This document shows positions 8,576 to 21,995 of a stretch of 64,000 bases of DNA, piece after piece. This DNA comes from Symbiodinium natans (lineage: Eukaryota > Sar > Dinophyceae > Suessiales > Symbiodiniaceae): NCBI GenBank assembly GCA_905221605.1, contig CAJNDS010002284.1:454727-518726 (forward strand), written 5' to 3'. A program made the translations under genes and the position numbers. How positions within the stretch are numbered: the stretch's first letter is position 1; every line of letters starts with the position of its first letter. The notes under the pieces are model-generated. The model was not told the DNA's origin and searched no databases. It saw only the letters and a program-made list of their open reading frames with translations.

Positions 8576-10969
8576 GGTCGCACCTTCGGCAAAGGCTCAG
8601 CTGCGAACGGAGACCCAAACCTGTCGGAATCCCACCTCGCGCCATGCTACCAAGGCCGCACTTGAGCCGATGACGCACACAGAGAGGCCCATGGCTAAGG
8701 ATTTGGGAGCTGATCACAGAAAACTCCTGTTCCCAACAGTACCCTATGTCTCCCCCAGAAACCAATGATAGGAACCCTTAACTTCCCAGAAGGACCTTGA
8801 GATCAACCCCCCCCCATGTCGAGTTTTTGGAATGAATCCTTCACTGTCGCGCAAGCCACCTCCTAGCGAGGGCTTCGCCTTCCGTTGTTTTGCCACAGCC
8901 ATCTCCTTTCGCTCTTGGGGGTTGCCAGGCTCAGCTCTTTTCAGGGTGTTAAAACATCTCCCACTACGTCTTCGGGGCCTTAAGCAAATTCCGACGGGCG
9001 AATTCTCACAGGTTTAACAGACCCCCCGCTCCAACGGCGCCTATCTTCGTCGCAACATTACAGCCGCACGAGTAGCAACTTGCCGTGCACCTCTTTTCCC
9101 TTTGCCTGCTGCATCGTCAAGTGCAAAGAGGCAAACATGAGAGCGAGCGGCATCGGCAGAGGACCAGAATGCATCCAAGGAACCGAATCAGTTGGTTCGC
9201 CGCATTTCTTGAACATGCACGCTGCCTTTCTCAGGCTAAGCGATCTGAGTATCCTCTCCCCTCCTCTGCTTCGTCGCTGCGAGCCTCTGGTGACCCTGGC
9301 GGTACTTATGACGTCTTTACCAACATCAGGCCACCTGGGTCCACATCGGGAGCATCTGGGAACAGGCCAGGGAACAGGCCAGCGCAAGTGGCTATCAAGC
9401 TGGCATCGGCCGTCATCATGGTGAAGCGCCCTAATGAGCCAACGATGATACGACTTGCAGGTCGGATGCTTGCATGCTTCAGGTGGTTCAGGCAGGCCTT
9501 TGTGCCATGTTGCCGTGCAGGCCCGCACGAACCGCTGCGTGCTCCTGCAACTTTCGCCTTCTGCCAACGCAGGAGGCGTAGACCTAGACACGAGAACAGG
9601 CAGCAACGTGAGCAATACGAGCAACGTATGTGCGGAAGCCAGTTGACAAGATCCAGCGGTTCGCCAGGTGTGCACGACACTTGCTTTAAGAGCGCCTGTT
9701 GAAGCAGCCTCCCACAAACCAGTTGAGAGCATTGAAAGGATGGTCCAACATGAACCATGAGTGCAAGGTCCGGGAATCCTGGCGTTCTGCGAGGCACACT
9801 GAAGTCACAGGACGCAGAATCTTCTCCAGCTAGCGCATCACGTTTCCCCTTTCGCTCAGCCTCCGCCTGCAACAGCACTGCACTGCCCTATGGCCCTCGC
9901 GACCCTGGCAAGACGGCCAGGGGCAGGTGGCAGCAGACACTTTGCAGGCTTCATTTCAATGGCTGAGGGTCAGAGATGTGAGGGCCATGGCCAGGATTGC
10001 TTGGGTCAAAGCCGCAGCGGCGGAAAACTTCGTGCGGGTGCAACTCGCAAGCGGAATGCTGTTGCCGCCGCAGATGTCGCGGTCGCTGACAGCGAAGTGT
10101 CCGCGTTGACGGCACGAGCATCGGAACAGGCACACGTTTTGGGCGCAGTGATCCGTGCGGACTGCAAAAACTGCCTTCGGCAGTTCCTCAGGAGCCGCAG
10201 CCCGAAGCCTTCATGTCACAGATGCCTTGCAAGGACTTCTCTTGCAGGCTTCAAGGAGAACGCCTCCAGGCGGCTGCAAGCGTTTTCCCCTTTCTCCCAT
10301 GCCTCAGGCCGGTTTCCTGTCTCTCGTGGACTGAAGCCCGGAGCCGCAGTGAGGCGCAGTGCCCGGGGCCGAGGCCCTCTCTCAGCGCTTTTGTAACCCT
10401 CAACCGGCGAGGCCTTCCCTTAGGGAAGCCCCCCTTTCAACAAGCCTGGCCAATCCCTACCTGGGCCAAATACCTCGCGCCGGCGTCAGCGACGTCGAGC
10501 GGCTTTGTCAGAAGGGGGTCGGATGCTGAGGAGCCTGGGCTTTAGCTTTGGTGCTCGCGCCACGACCAGCAGCGACTTCGAGCTCACGGCTTTGTGAGAA
10601 GAGGATCGGATTCTAAGGAGCCTTCCGTGCGTGGGGGATGTGACCATCTCTCCTATTCCTCCTATGTTGGCTCCAACCGTGATGCCAGTCTGTTCGAGCT
10701 CCGAAGTTCGGACTCTATATATTGACTCACACTTCTTCACATGTTGCAGTGTTGCGCAGCTTGGAAACTTTCTAGATGTTACTTTCATGCTCGCTTCAGC
10801 CCAGTTCTGTTTCTCAAAGGCGTCAAGGCTTCTTGCTTCCACATGCAGCCTGTGCCAAGGCAGCGTGTTTGCGGCCAAGCGGTGAGCAAGTACGGATCAC
10901 GGGACCGCCTGAGAAGGTCTCCTCATGCTTGGGCTTAAGTTGTGGTCTGCGCTGAATGGCCTGAAAACA

Positions 10970-11390
10970 CGTGGTGGGAAAAGGGACTGCCCAGCGCTGC
11001 ACTATTGGGAGAGCTGCACGCGCCAAACAGCGTCCCAAACCCTCCGTTGTCAGCGGCTGCAAGAAAACCAAGGCCCTCTCTTGACGTGACAAGAAACCTT
11101 TAGCAAGAGAGCCGACAGGGCATGCGGGCTGTGGGGTGACATGTTGGAGAAAAGGCTGAGAAGAGCAAGATCGGGAATGACCAGATCGCGTGACAAGCCC
11201 ACGATGTCCTCTGGGCATGGTAGGCTCAAAGCCGTTCTCAAAGCCATTCTTGAAGGCTTCAGGTGGCTCGCAAGAGAACGGCATTTCTGGAAGTCTCTGG
11301 CAAGGGACTTAGCACCCTGAAACCGCTCAGGGGTCCCCAACTTCCAACACCATCCCTTGCAGGCGTCGAGGGTCGAAGGAGTTCCAAACA
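10970..11390. repeat. Segment present once in A and twice in B
   Basis: The block that includes CCTCCGTTGTCAGCGGC and CAGGGCATGCGGGCTG occurs once here, and in copy B at 26522-26860 and again at 26980-27345. B therefore underwent an extra local tandem duplication (period about 458 bp), or A lost one copy. Confidence 0.8.
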
Positions 11391-12222
11391 TGTTCTAAAG
11401 CGTGCAGTCCGCGGAATCCGAATCGGGAGGCCTAGTGCTGCCAAGGCCTACAGAGCTCCAGAGTTGCGCCGTCCAGGCTGCAAGAGCCGACAAAGCCCAA
11501 AGTGCTTTAAGATGATCTGTCTGAAATCACCGCATACGAGCTTCAAGCCCAAGTGGCCCAACGTGGCACAACGTGGCACGGGCGCGAGCAATCCGCCCGG
11601 TTCGTGCAGCTTCCAGGGCTCGGAACGCACAATGTCGGCACCATGTCCAAAGACGTGTCGCAACGAGGGCACTAAGCGCCCCTTGCTTTCAAACTTTCAG
11701 ACTCGAGGCTGCCGCTCAGGCCTACATCACCGCTGTTCTCACATGCTTGAGCGGACTCTACCGCATTGAATGCAACGCACTGTTCCGGCGCCCCTGTAGC
11801 CCAGCCTGCGTCGAGGCACGTGCACTGCCGAAAGCTGCTGCATTGTCTACAACATGATTCGCACCTCAGTCTCTGTGCTGGGAGCGCCAGTCTGCACGGA
11901 CTTTCGAAGCGCCCGTTGCAGCGATGGCAGTGCCGCCACTGAGCGTCCGTGGCAGTCCGCGTAGCCAGCGTAGCCCGCAAGACACTTGACCGTTTGCGGT
12001 CGGAAAGAAAACAGGAGAATGGGCATGTCAGCCTGAGTGTCTGTGTTCCCCTCAGGCTCACGCCTAAGTGCCCTCAGCTCATCTTCAGGCCATCGGGTTT
12101 AAACGGCCTTGGATAACATTGAACCATAGGGAAGGTCACTGCCTTGAGTGGCGTGTTCACGTGTTCACCATGTGTCTTTGAGAGGCTAGGTTTCCGCGGC
12201 CTGGAAGCAGGGGGCGATCATC

Positions 12223-12636
12223 ATGTCTTCCTCCAGTGACTCTAGAGCACAGGAGCCAGTGTGGGTTCTAGACCGACGTGGCGAGCGCAGGTGCCACTAC
12301 CTTGGTCCGCCACGCCCCCACATGTTCAAGCTTGGCGTTTGCCGCTCCTTCGTGGCGGCTGGGACGCTGGGCGTGTCAGCATGCATGGCTCAACCCGACC
12401 TCAAGCCACGGCCTCTAAGCAAGATTGCTTCCAATTGCCCGGTGTTAGTGGCATGGCCAAAGCTTCTGGGTGTTGTGAATGTTGGCTTGAGGTTAGAGGT
12501 TTCAAGCTCCCGACGAGGGTGCTGCAAGCACCATCTGCCACGGATGGGGGCTTGCCAGAACGGCCCACATGACCCCGAAACCTTTTGCTGGCTCCCTGGA
12601 CACTCCGGACGCTCTGGACACTCTGAGTGGCTTTGA
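12223..12636 (+). CDS. Open frame conserved between A and B (hypothetical)
   Basis: A 137-codon frame begins with ATG and MSSSSDSRAQEPVWVLDRRG and matches 28188-28601 in copy B with only two residue changes (V/I and K/Q) by eye. Overlapping frames on both strands are equally conserved, so the similarity may only reflect the recent duplication. There is no signal peptide, domain or codon bias to support translation. Confidence 0.15.
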   Translation: MSSSSDSRAQEPVWVLDRRGERRCHYLGPPRPHMFKLGVCRSFVAAGTLGVSACMAQPDLKPRPLSKIASNCPVLVAWPKLLGVVNVGLRLEVSSSRRGCCKHHLPRMGACQNGPHDPETFCWLPGHSGRSGHSEWL

Positions 12637-13762
12637 TGCACAGGATTGGTCTGCTGAAGCCCCTACAAAGAGCATGCATCGGTGCATGGAATGGGCACCG
12701 GCTCCCCAAATTGTGCTGGCTGTCTCTGGAACAAAACTTGCGAATTGCTGGGCCTGAATTACAGCACGTCTTCCTCTACACCTGCAGCAGGTCTGGGTCG
12801 GCACATCGAAGACTAGCCGTGCCACAGCCCCACGTGCTCAGCAAGTCTGGCAAGCCACCCTGCCAGCTTTTGAGCAGAACCGATCTAATTCTTGTCTTCG
12901 GGCAGGCAAGCGCTGACTCTTTCGCTCATAACACACACCTCTATCACTCATAACACCGAGGAAGGGTTCATGTTGGACCACAGCCAGGGCGTCTGGCTTG
13001 GCGCTGCGCACAGATGCTGGTCCACATGCCAGGGGAGGGGCTCAGTGCAGGGCCCAGGGAAGGGGCCACAAACTAACATGGTTGCATGTTGTTGTGGAGC
13101 CCTGGTCACATCAGAACTGCGAAGGCAAAGGTCGCAGCAGTGCTTGCGGGGGGATATCTCTCTGCAATGACGGAAGGCCCAGGTCCATGGGAACAGGCCT
13201 CAAGCCTCCAATCCGCTGTACGCACGGAACGTCAGCAGTCACGCTTTGCCGAACTGGCTGGGCCCTGACCTGAACCAGCACCTGCCATTGGCTACGTACA
13301 AACCCAGCCACCAATGCTCGGATGTGAGCTACGAGTCAACGGACTCCGCACGCCACCTGGCACCAGCTCTTAGAGTAAGTTGGAAATACCGGGAAAGCTT
13401 GTAGCTCATGCTTTCGGAATGAGCACTCCTCTTGTGGCATGACTTGAGGTTCTACTCACCCTGGTCAACGATTCTGGGCAAGCAGGTTTGCCAGACAAAG
13501 GGTCAGACAAACCCAGCACAATCAGAAGGTGGGCCGAAGCTAGGGAGGCTTGAGAACTCTTCCCTGCGCAGCACGGGGCCTGCGGGCGCTGACGACTTTG
13601 ATTTGGCCTGACCTACAACGGAAAGTCTGAACTTCCACAGATGACCAGGATGGGAGACGTTGGCACCAAAACCCCATCGGCCTGGAACGCTGAGCTCGCC
13701 GGCGGTGGCTATCGAAGGAAGAAAACGAATCCTAGACCCCGAGGTGCCGACTTCCGAAGGTT

Positions 13763-13780
13763 CCGAAAGCTCCGAAAGCT
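13763..13780. repeat. 9-bp minisatellite, 2 units in copy A
   Basis: CCGAAAGCT twice, preceded by a degenerate unit CCGAAGGTT. The equivalent place in copy B (29703-29774) has eight units. Confidence 0.85.
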
Positions 13781-15779
13781 CCGGGTGCCGAACATGTCGA
13801 GAAGCTCGGAGCCAAGCGGAGCACGCAGGAACGGTTAGGGGCTTGGGGAGGCGGCGGTCGACACGGTGCGTCGAGAAGGTTTCTGGGTTTCAAAGGTCCT
13901 AAGAACCACAGCGTTCTCCTTTCTTCAGCAAGCCCCTGCAGCTGGCCCAAACTCCAGCGTGCGCCCTACACAGATGCTGGTCCGTGCACCAAGGAAAGGC
14001 CTCGGAACCCCCTGGGGAGCTGCCAGCTACCACAGCTTTGGCAGATCCCGCGCAAGCAAAGCTCACAGGAGGCCACCCGATCTTGTGATGCCATTTATGG
14101 CTTCATGCCTTCATGGCTTTGTGGCTTTCTGGCTGCTTTATGGCTTTTTTGTGGGCGTTTTTAATGGCTTTCGGTGGAAAGGGGCACATGGGGGGGAGTT
14201 CAAGCTGCGCCAGATCGCTGCACACACGGGACGTCGGAGGTCACGCTTTGCCAACCTGGCCGGGCCCTGAACTGAACCAGCATTGCCACTGGCTGCGGAC
14301 ACAGCCAGCTACCGATGCTTCCAGATGTGAGCTACGAGTCACTGGGCACGGAGAACGGATTCCGCACGCGACCCGGCACCCACCCTCCGAGCTACTGCTC
14401 GGAGGGTACAGTCGGGTGGAGATACCGGCAATGCTGCTATGAGCAGCTCAGGCTTCGGGCATGAAGTCTTCTGCATTTGTTGGGTTAAGACTTCCGGGCA
14501 AGCAGGCTTGCCAGGCAGAGGCTCAGACAAACTCTCACGCAATCTGAAGGTGACCTGAAGACTTGAGAAAGCTCCTCCCTGTGCATGGCAGGTGCGGCAG
14601 CTGTCAGGCTCAGGCTGGTGAGAGGCCAGGGCCTCCAGCTTCCAGAAACTTTGGGTGCCTTGGAACACTGAGCTCGCCGCACCCCACCACAGACCATCGA
14701 ATGAAGAGGCAAAACTGGGGACACGAATGTTAAAGTACGCAGGGGAGCGCTTGGCAACTTTGGCAGCTCAAACGAAACCTAAGCCCGATGCTATGAAGCG
14801 CCGCCGTCAGAAGCCTTTTCAGGCAAACCTAGACGTAGCCTGCGAGCCTCCCGCGAAGGTTGGAGGAAGGACCAAAACGTGGACGGCTCAGACCCCCGTT
14901 TTTGTGGAGAGGCTGTGAGCTATAGCCCCATGGTGCTATCCCCTGAAGTTTGGTCTGGGGAGAGGACGAATCCGAGATGGACCGCCACAGGGTCTCGCAG
15001 CCCATTCGCCCGTGCTGGCACTGTGGTTCGGCGGTCTCAAACACGCCAACGCATCGAGAAGCCCACAAACTCCTAAGGCCCTAAGGCCCTAAGGCCCTAA
15101 GGTCCTAAACCCAAGCGGCTGCATCCTCCTTTCTCAAAATCCAGCGCGGAATCCCCAGAGCCCAAACTCCCAGAGCGCGAGCCCATCCAGCAAATTCCAC
15201 TCACCAATGCTTCTCACGCCAAGGAGGAAGGGCCTCTCTGAAGCTCCGGGTCCTTCGGGGCTGCAGGCTACCCACAGCCGCTTGGGAGCATCCGCCAATC
15301 ACGTCGACCCTGCACGCTCTGCAAGCGAAGCTCGCAGGCGACAAACTTGTCTCTTCATTCACGTCGAAGGCTTCGTGGCCTTCGGTGGAAGTCGAAGGGC
15401 TCATGCCAGCTTGAGGGGTGCAAGGCTCCAGCCGCAAGCCTCCGCATCGTTGTGAGTCAGAGGTTGAAAGGGCTGGCGAAGGCAAGCAGATGGCTAGGCC
15501 GTGTCTCCATCACAACCTGAATCGCAGGCTTCCACGGCAGGGCTTCCAAACTTGCAGAGTTGTGCAGAATCATGGGCTGCTGCCTAGGTCTCAGATCTGA
15601 GCTTCTTCGAATGCACGCTTCGCTTGTGTTTCAAAGCCCTGAAAGCCAGCAGAGGCTCCGGGACTACGACGAAAGCACCTGTCACTGTTGGCTCTTTCTG
15701 AGATGAGGTCAGCGACATCCCCGAACAGATCGGAAGCCGTCCCAACCCTCGGACCGGTTTCAACTCTTCCTGCGCTTCA

Positions 15780-17577
15780 GCAACCCAACGGACCAAACAG
15801 GTCCTGAGATCAGCAGAACAATTCTAGCCACTCCGTGAGCAGAGGTTGAAGCAAGCCGGTGCTGACTCGAACGCCGGAAGTTGCAGGGTGCAGGGCACCT
15901 AAACAGGGCAAATTCAACCCTGAGGGAACGATGAAAGGCCATGAGAGATCACGAGAGCCTGAGAGGACTTCCTGGCACCCTCAGCATGCCGCCTGGGGGA
16001 GAGGCTCCTTTCTTAGCGCAGGCTTTTCTCATCAGAGCAAGCCCCTTGAGTGCCAGCCCCCAGAAGCCAACCGACCAACCCAGACCTAGGCGAGCGGGGC
16101 AGGGCTAAAGAGGCTTGGCAAGACATGGAGCTGCAGATGGGCATGATGGGCTTCATGCCTAGAGTGCCTGCAGGACCCGTCTTCGCGACATGCTGCGAGC
16201 CCCTGGAGCTCTCCTTGCCTGGTCTGCCTTGCAGCCATCAAGGCATTCCGACACCGGGAGCTGTCAAGGAGCTAGGACAGGGCGGAGACGCAAAATGCGA
16301 GTAATGTCGGGGGCTTCGTGGTGATGGGTTTTGCGCTTGGAGCCGAGAAGGCCAAGGTCAAACTCCTGTCCAAAGGCACAGACACGCGCAGAGAAAGCGC
16401 CTAACGTCGTCCTCTTTGAAAGGCTCACAGGCAAAACCCATCATCTGCGCCTGTGATTGGGAGGAGGATAGAACTGATGCAACCCCTAAGCTTGCTAAAG
16501 ATCTGAGCGAAGTTCTCGAGATTCTGTGAAAGCCTGGGTGTGGTGCGCCAAAGAAGAAGCACCTTTGACTGCCCAGGAAGTCAACGCAATGCTTTTGCAA
16601 TGCTTGTGGTGTCACCTCTCCTGACATGCAGGAGAAGTGGTTCTCAGATGTTCTCAGTCGACTAGCATAGCGCCGGGCCTGGCCAGGCATGGCGCCACGG
16701 CCGTGTCCGTGCTCATGGGGCCGAGTGCGCTGACAAACTTCGCGACGTGAGAAAGGGCGTGCCGCGCGCTACGCGCTACGGAGACAGCAGGGAAGCTTGC
16801 AGCTGCAGCGGCTGGTGTGTCCACAGCTACAAGCTCCACGTCTACCGCGCCCGGGCAGTGTGGCTGCGGGAGAGCACGAAGGCCCCGATGGGGCCGAATG
16901 ATGCCACTGCTGTCCATGAGTCGCCGCCAGAGAAGCCGGAGCTTCAAGAAGTGCTCACCCCCACCGGCTGCGGGTCTGCAACTCAGAAAAAAACTCGAAG
17001 TCTCAGCTCAGGGTAGCTTTGGAGGGCTGCATGTGGTTAACTGGCATCTGATCATCTGGCAACAAGGTTGGGAGGAGGAGCGATCTTGCCTGAGGCTTGA
17101 GTAGCGATCTTCAGAGCTGGAGCGCTTGGTCCTCGGTGCACGTCCTCCAGGTCATGTGGTTTCGAAGATTCGGCTGAGCTTCCGCCTTCACCTTGCGCAT
17201 GTCACAAGAGCCCAGGACGTGGTCTTGGGGGGATCGCAAGCCTGTTCAGGGTACAAGCGACAAGATCCGGCACCAGAGTCCCGATGCTACGGAACGGAAT
17301 TCTTGCAGCCGCCTTGCAACTTGCATGCCCAGAGGCAGAGGGCCAAGGAAGTCTGCCATGGACGTGGCACACAGGCACCTCATCAGGAGCCCTGCTTGGG
17401 CCATGCTAACGAGCTGCTTGTGCTTCGATTGGAGCTGTAAGCTCTGGAAGCCTTGCAGTGAACTGTGGATTGGGGGCTCATTAGGGGCGACACTTTTCGT
17501 GGGCACATCACACCTTAGCTGTCATGCGGTGAGCTCGTCGGCTTGACTTTGAGGGACACTTCGAGAGCTGTCAAGCA
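15780..17577. repeat. Near-identical core of the duplication, copy A
   Basis: Across about 1.8 kb, copies A and B agree base for base in my reading except one substitution near 16415. The flanks differ every few dozen bases. Open frames of 76-117 codons exist on both strands, but none has a domain or clear codon bias. The sharp change in divergence points to gene conversion or a later exchange, not purifying selection on a known gene. Confidence 0.7.
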
Positions 17578-17904
17578 TCATACGTGACCCCGGCGGATAG
17601 CATCAAGCAGCTGCAGAACAAGCATCGAAATTCCTAAGGTCAACGGCGCGTGATGCTTTGCGCATTGCACGGCCGGAAGCCTACACCGAGGCGCTAGTTG
17701 GTCCAAGTGGGCGCGGGATGAATTAGAAGCCCCTAGCACCCTGAGCATCGTTAAGCCAGGTACTTAACCTGCCACGTGCCCTGGAAACTAGGCCGGTCCC
17801 TTGTTCAGATGAGCGTGGGCGAAGCTAAGCACAAGTGCAACACCGCCGTAACAAGGTGAATCTGCAAGAACCTCAACACGGGGGCGGAGCCAGGGGACGG
17901 CTTG

Positions 17905-17967
17905 CTGCAAGCTCTGCAAGCTCTGCAAGCTCTGCAAGCTCTGCAAGCTCTGCAAGCTCTGCAAGCT
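17905..17967. repeat. 9-bp minisatellite CTGCAAGCT, 7 units
   Basis: Seven perfect units. Copy B has six at 33866-33919. In minus-strand translation it gives Leu-Gln-Ser or Cys-Arg-Ala repeats, depending on frame. Confidence 0.9.
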
Positions 17968-19184
17968 TTGCCAGGTGTCCAAAGTTGTGACTGAGCTGCT
18001 TCTTCCATGCAAGGAGGCTATTTTCGTGAGAGGCGCAGGTGGTGTGTTACGGTACCCTCTGCCCTCACGCAGAGAGGGGCTGTAGATGGCAAGGTTCTCG
18101 CAAGACTTCGCCAGGGGCACGGCTGCAGTGGCCACAGCTCTGCCTCTCATCCCACGAAGTTGGCTTCGTTGCACGAAGCCAAGACATGCAAGCTTGTGTT
18201 CGAGCAGAACCGAAAGGGCACGAACAGTCTACAGGAGCTAGCATGCGGTTTCCAGGCTTCCCTTTCCAGTATCAGCCACTGAGCCTGTCTTCTTTTCCGG
18301 TAGAAATGTGCTGATACGATCTATGCAAAACCACACGGACCGCCACACGACGGTCCACTACACGTCGGGCCTTGCACAAACCTCTTGCCATCACAAGCGG
18401 ATCGTGTCCACGGGCCTCTACAAAGTGCCTGTGGCCTCTGCCTGAGCCATGTGCGCCAGGTGTGATCTGGCAGAACGTGCGGGGCCTTCAAGCATGCAAC
18501 TACAACTCATTCAATCGCATCTATGCCGGAATGACACCTGGACCTTGATGATGCAAAGAAATGCAAGAAATCAGTGTTTTGCAATAGGCTCCTCCATGTT
18601 CGGACTTGCCTGGATTGGGAGAGTCGAATGAGGGCGCGTACGCAATCCACGCCTGCCGTCCCTTGCACTGGGGTAAGGGACTCAGACATGCTTAGTGCAC
18701 TCGCATGCTGGCTGAGGGAGTCGCGCGCCCACGACCCGGACTTAGGCACCTTGCAGACAGCTGGCGTCCTACCAACAAGGAACTTGCTGCTGCTGCGGTT
18801 GAGACGAGTGTCGCACAAAGAGTTGCGCGATCACCCATGTCGTCACCGTGTAGCGCCATGGATTGGCAACCACATGGCCAGAAAGAAGCAAGGGTGTCAG
18901 CGTGTGTGCTGAGACTACTTGAGGCTTCTGGTCAAGGCGGGGGGCCTCTTGTGGTTCGGCCCTCGCATTAAACGGCGTGGAATTCTGAGGTCAAGCGGCA
19001 AGCTGCCGATGGTGCAACCCTCACATCCCCGACCGGATGGTCACAAGGATGCCATCGACAAACCGTTGCCAGGCTCGATCGGAAGAGTGGTCACGACATC
19101 ACGATGCTGTGATCAGTCATGCCCCCGAGGCTGGTGCTCGCCGCTGCTACGCTGCTGTTACGCTGCTGCTACGCCGGTGTGATC

Positions 19185-19244
19185 GTTGCGACACTCGTTG
19201 CGACACTCGTTGTGACACTCGTTGCGACACGCGTTGCGACACTT
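19185..19244. repeat. 12-bp tandem repeat GTTGCGACACTC, 5 units
   Basis: Five units with minor variants (GTTGTGACACTC, GTTGCGACACGC). Copy B has the same block at 35165-35234 with an additional partial unit. Confidence 0.9.
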
Positions 19245-21350
19245 TGTGCAGCACGATGGCCAGACTGAGTCAGAGAGCCCTTTGAGGAGGCTCGGGCCCC
19301 GTCAAATCTGCGATCTGAGATCCTAGATCCACAAGCAGAAACAGCTTGGGAGAACATGGAAGCAACGGCTCATTCGAGGCAAACTCCACTCCTTGCAGAA
19401 AAGCCGGGAAACGAAGTCTTCCAGCCCCCTTTTCTGAATGGCGACTCCTCTTGCAGACGTGCGAGAGTGGGCTGTCGCATCTACGTTTGGTGCAGAGAGC
19501 TCACGTGCATTGCACCAGCGCCACGAAGCCTCTTCACAGCTTAGCTTGGCTGTTGTGCTCGCTTCCTGTCAGCGATGCCTATGCAGTGCAACTAGCACCT
19601 CAAAGATAGGAGGTAGGATCCGGTCGTCGAAAGAGGACAAGGAGGTAATCCTCGCGTCGCGAAACCCGCTCACAAATGCCATGCGGGTCGCAGAGCTCTG
19701 GGGCTGGGTGCAAGGCGGACTTTCGTCAGGACATGTTGGGCCACCGAACTAGCAGCTGCACCGAAAGCAACGCCTTCAAAACCACAACTGAATGCTGACC
19801 AGGAAAGCCACGGAGACCTCATTCGCCCCCCAACGAAAGCATTGATTTGCTGCAGCCGTTAAGTTTCAATCTTTCGCTGTCCACGCATAGCCAGCTGAGA
19901 CTGTCATGGAGCATCTAGGCACCCCCACGGCATGCAACCCAAGAAAATCCACTGTGTCGAGTTGCTCTCCTTGAGGAGCCTTGATAAAGCCGAATGAAGC
20001 TTAAGAACGCTTCTTTCCAAGACACGGAGATGTTTTGGCAAAGTCAATGCGGTGGGCTACAGTCGGGGTGGGGTTGAGTACCTCTTGGACAACTTTCGAA
20101 CGCCTTGCAAGATCTCCGGGCAAACGCTTGGGGCACAGATGGCAGCGGATGCCGTTGGCAATGTGCAGCTTGAAAGATACCATGCAATGTACAGCGGACT
20201 CATACCGCGGAGGAACTATGCTCGGAGTCAAGATCACTTGATGGCCACGTCATGCTTCGGGGTTTAGTGCCTGGTGCTCTTGCATATCGAGGCTGTGCCG
20301 GATCAACAGAGGCTCACGCATTGTGCTGGGCAGGTGGCAGCTCTCAGGGGGCGTGTATAAGGTAGGGACAAACTTGGAGTTGCAAGAGCGCATGCCTAGG
20401 TGAGCTCAGGGTAATTTTGGCTCAGATTTCGCGCATAGGAGTTCCTGCACGTCAGTATGAGTCGTTGGGCATGGGATTGCGAGTCACTGCTTCTTAGGGT
20501 GTCCCGCATTGTTAGCTGGATGTTCAACAAGATGCAAATTTAACAAGCCCTTTGACCTACGATGGCATGGCTGACCTGATGCAGAGCCATGCCTTGCACG
20601 TGAACGGCTGAGTTGCTTCGTTCAGTTGCTTCGTTGGCGCTTGTCGCACTGCAGAGACATACAGGCCATTACAACTGCCTATTGGTGGTCATCCATGTCG
20701 CCTTGCCGTGCTTGCTTGCGGATCATATGCAGCAGAAATGCAAAGCGGGGAGGACACAGCCGAGACTAAAGTACCATCGAGGAGCCATATGAGATCGTCC
20801 ATCAGTTGTTCTCCTGTTGCCGACATCAAGCATGTCACGTGAAACGTGGTGCAGCAAATCCTTCGTTGTGTGAGCCTTGGAGCACGGATCTTCTGCATCA
20901 CACATCGGGACACTGTCCTTCTCAACACATACCGTGGGCGCTGCCACTTTAGAAAAAACATCCCGAAAGCCGCTTGCAAGCCTGCATGCCAGGCACTGCC
21001 ACAGAGCGGTGGGGTGACCGGGAATACGGGGAGATCTGCCGGAGGGCAATGGCACATTTGGAGCTTAGAGCAGGTCGTGGAGCCTTGTGCAAACTCAAGA
21101 CTGCTGCTCGCGCGTCGGGTTTAGAAGCGGATGTTCGTCTCACGCCACCTTTTTTCGCCATTTCTACAAGTCTACCAGAAGTCGGCCTTTCGTGACGCTA
21201 TCCAGGTCACTTCGCCTTCTCAACTTACCGATGCGGGGGGCCCAGGTTGCCAGCTATCGCTGAACTGGAACTTAGACAATGGAGCAAGGCTCGTTGTGAC
21301 ACGCTCTGCTTGGCGGAGATCCACCTGATAAGCTTGGGTGCTAGCAAGGT

Positions 21351-21995
21351 ATGCTGATTTCTCATGGACGCACGAAGGGTCCGATGGCTAAACGAAGACG
21401 CCGAGGGTTCATCGAAAACCCTAGCAAAATTGCAGGAAGGTCCATGCGCTGGTCAGTTGCCAGCAGGCATCTGAGCAGCCTTGACTCGGAGAAGGTTCGT
21501 GGTGATGAACAGGGCTTGCCGGCCTTTCTTGGAGTTTATCTACACACACTGAAGCAGGTCGGGATCAAGGCGTTGCTGCACACGGCAAGAAACCTCGAGT
21601 CGTGGAGCCCTATGGAGCCTATCACCTGCGATGGCGGGCTTTGCACACTGACTTCTCTATCCTCCCGACGCCGGGGATTTGCACAAGACAGCGGGCCTCT
21701 CTTTCAACTGCAAGACTCTTCGCAGTACGTGCGCCTGCATGAGCACCACGCCTGCTTGCTGCCACTGCAGCAAACTTCGCCGGGCCTGGACTGCAACTTG
21801 GAAGCTCATGGCCCTTTGCGCAACCAATCAGATCTCGACACCCTGGCCCTGAATGCTGAACCCTCAACCGTCAGCATAGCTGGAATTTCACTGCAGATGA
21901 GAAGTATGAGCCAAAACGACAAACCTCGTGGCAAAACTGCTACTGTCTTGAGCCTGTGCTGCAACCATGGGTATCATGATTGTTTCGATGTTTAA
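21351..21995 (+). CDS. Open frame conserved between A and B (hypothetical)
   Basis: A 214-codon plus-strand frame starts MLISHGRTKGPMAKRRRRGF. Copy B keeps about 150 of these codons (37858-38370) with roughly ten residue changes before diverging and stopping early. A Lys/Arg-rich start and YLHTLKQVGIKALLHTARN give it a more protein-like look than its neighbours, but a minus-strand frame is open in parallel. I do not recognise it; it may be an exon or a fortuitous frame. Confidence 0.2.
   Translation: MLISHGRTKGPMAKRRRRGFIENPSKIAGRSMRWSVASRHLSSLDSEKVRGDEQGLPAFLGVYLHTLKQVGIKALLHTARNLESWSPMEPITCDGGLCTLTSLSSRRRGFAQDSGPLFQLQDSSQYVRLHEHHACLLPLQQTSPGLDCNLEAHGPLRNQSDLDTLALNAEPSTVSIAGISLQMRSMSQNDKPRGKTATVLSLCCNHGYHDCFDV

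Noticed and set aside
9058-9878. Frames of about 190-225 codons on both strands at the left end of copy A
   Set aside because: Opposite strands are equally open, no domain or codon bias is seen, and copy B breaks them by indels.
17905-17967. Regularly spaced short repeat resembling a CRISPR array
   Set aside because: It is a 9-bp tandem minisatellite without spacers, in a eukaryotic context.
20411-20422. ATTTTGGCTCA, an 11-nt match to the middle of the spliced leader
   Set aside because: It diverges before the terminal AAG and the copy-B counterpart reads ATTTCGGTTCA; no mRNA-like sequence follows.
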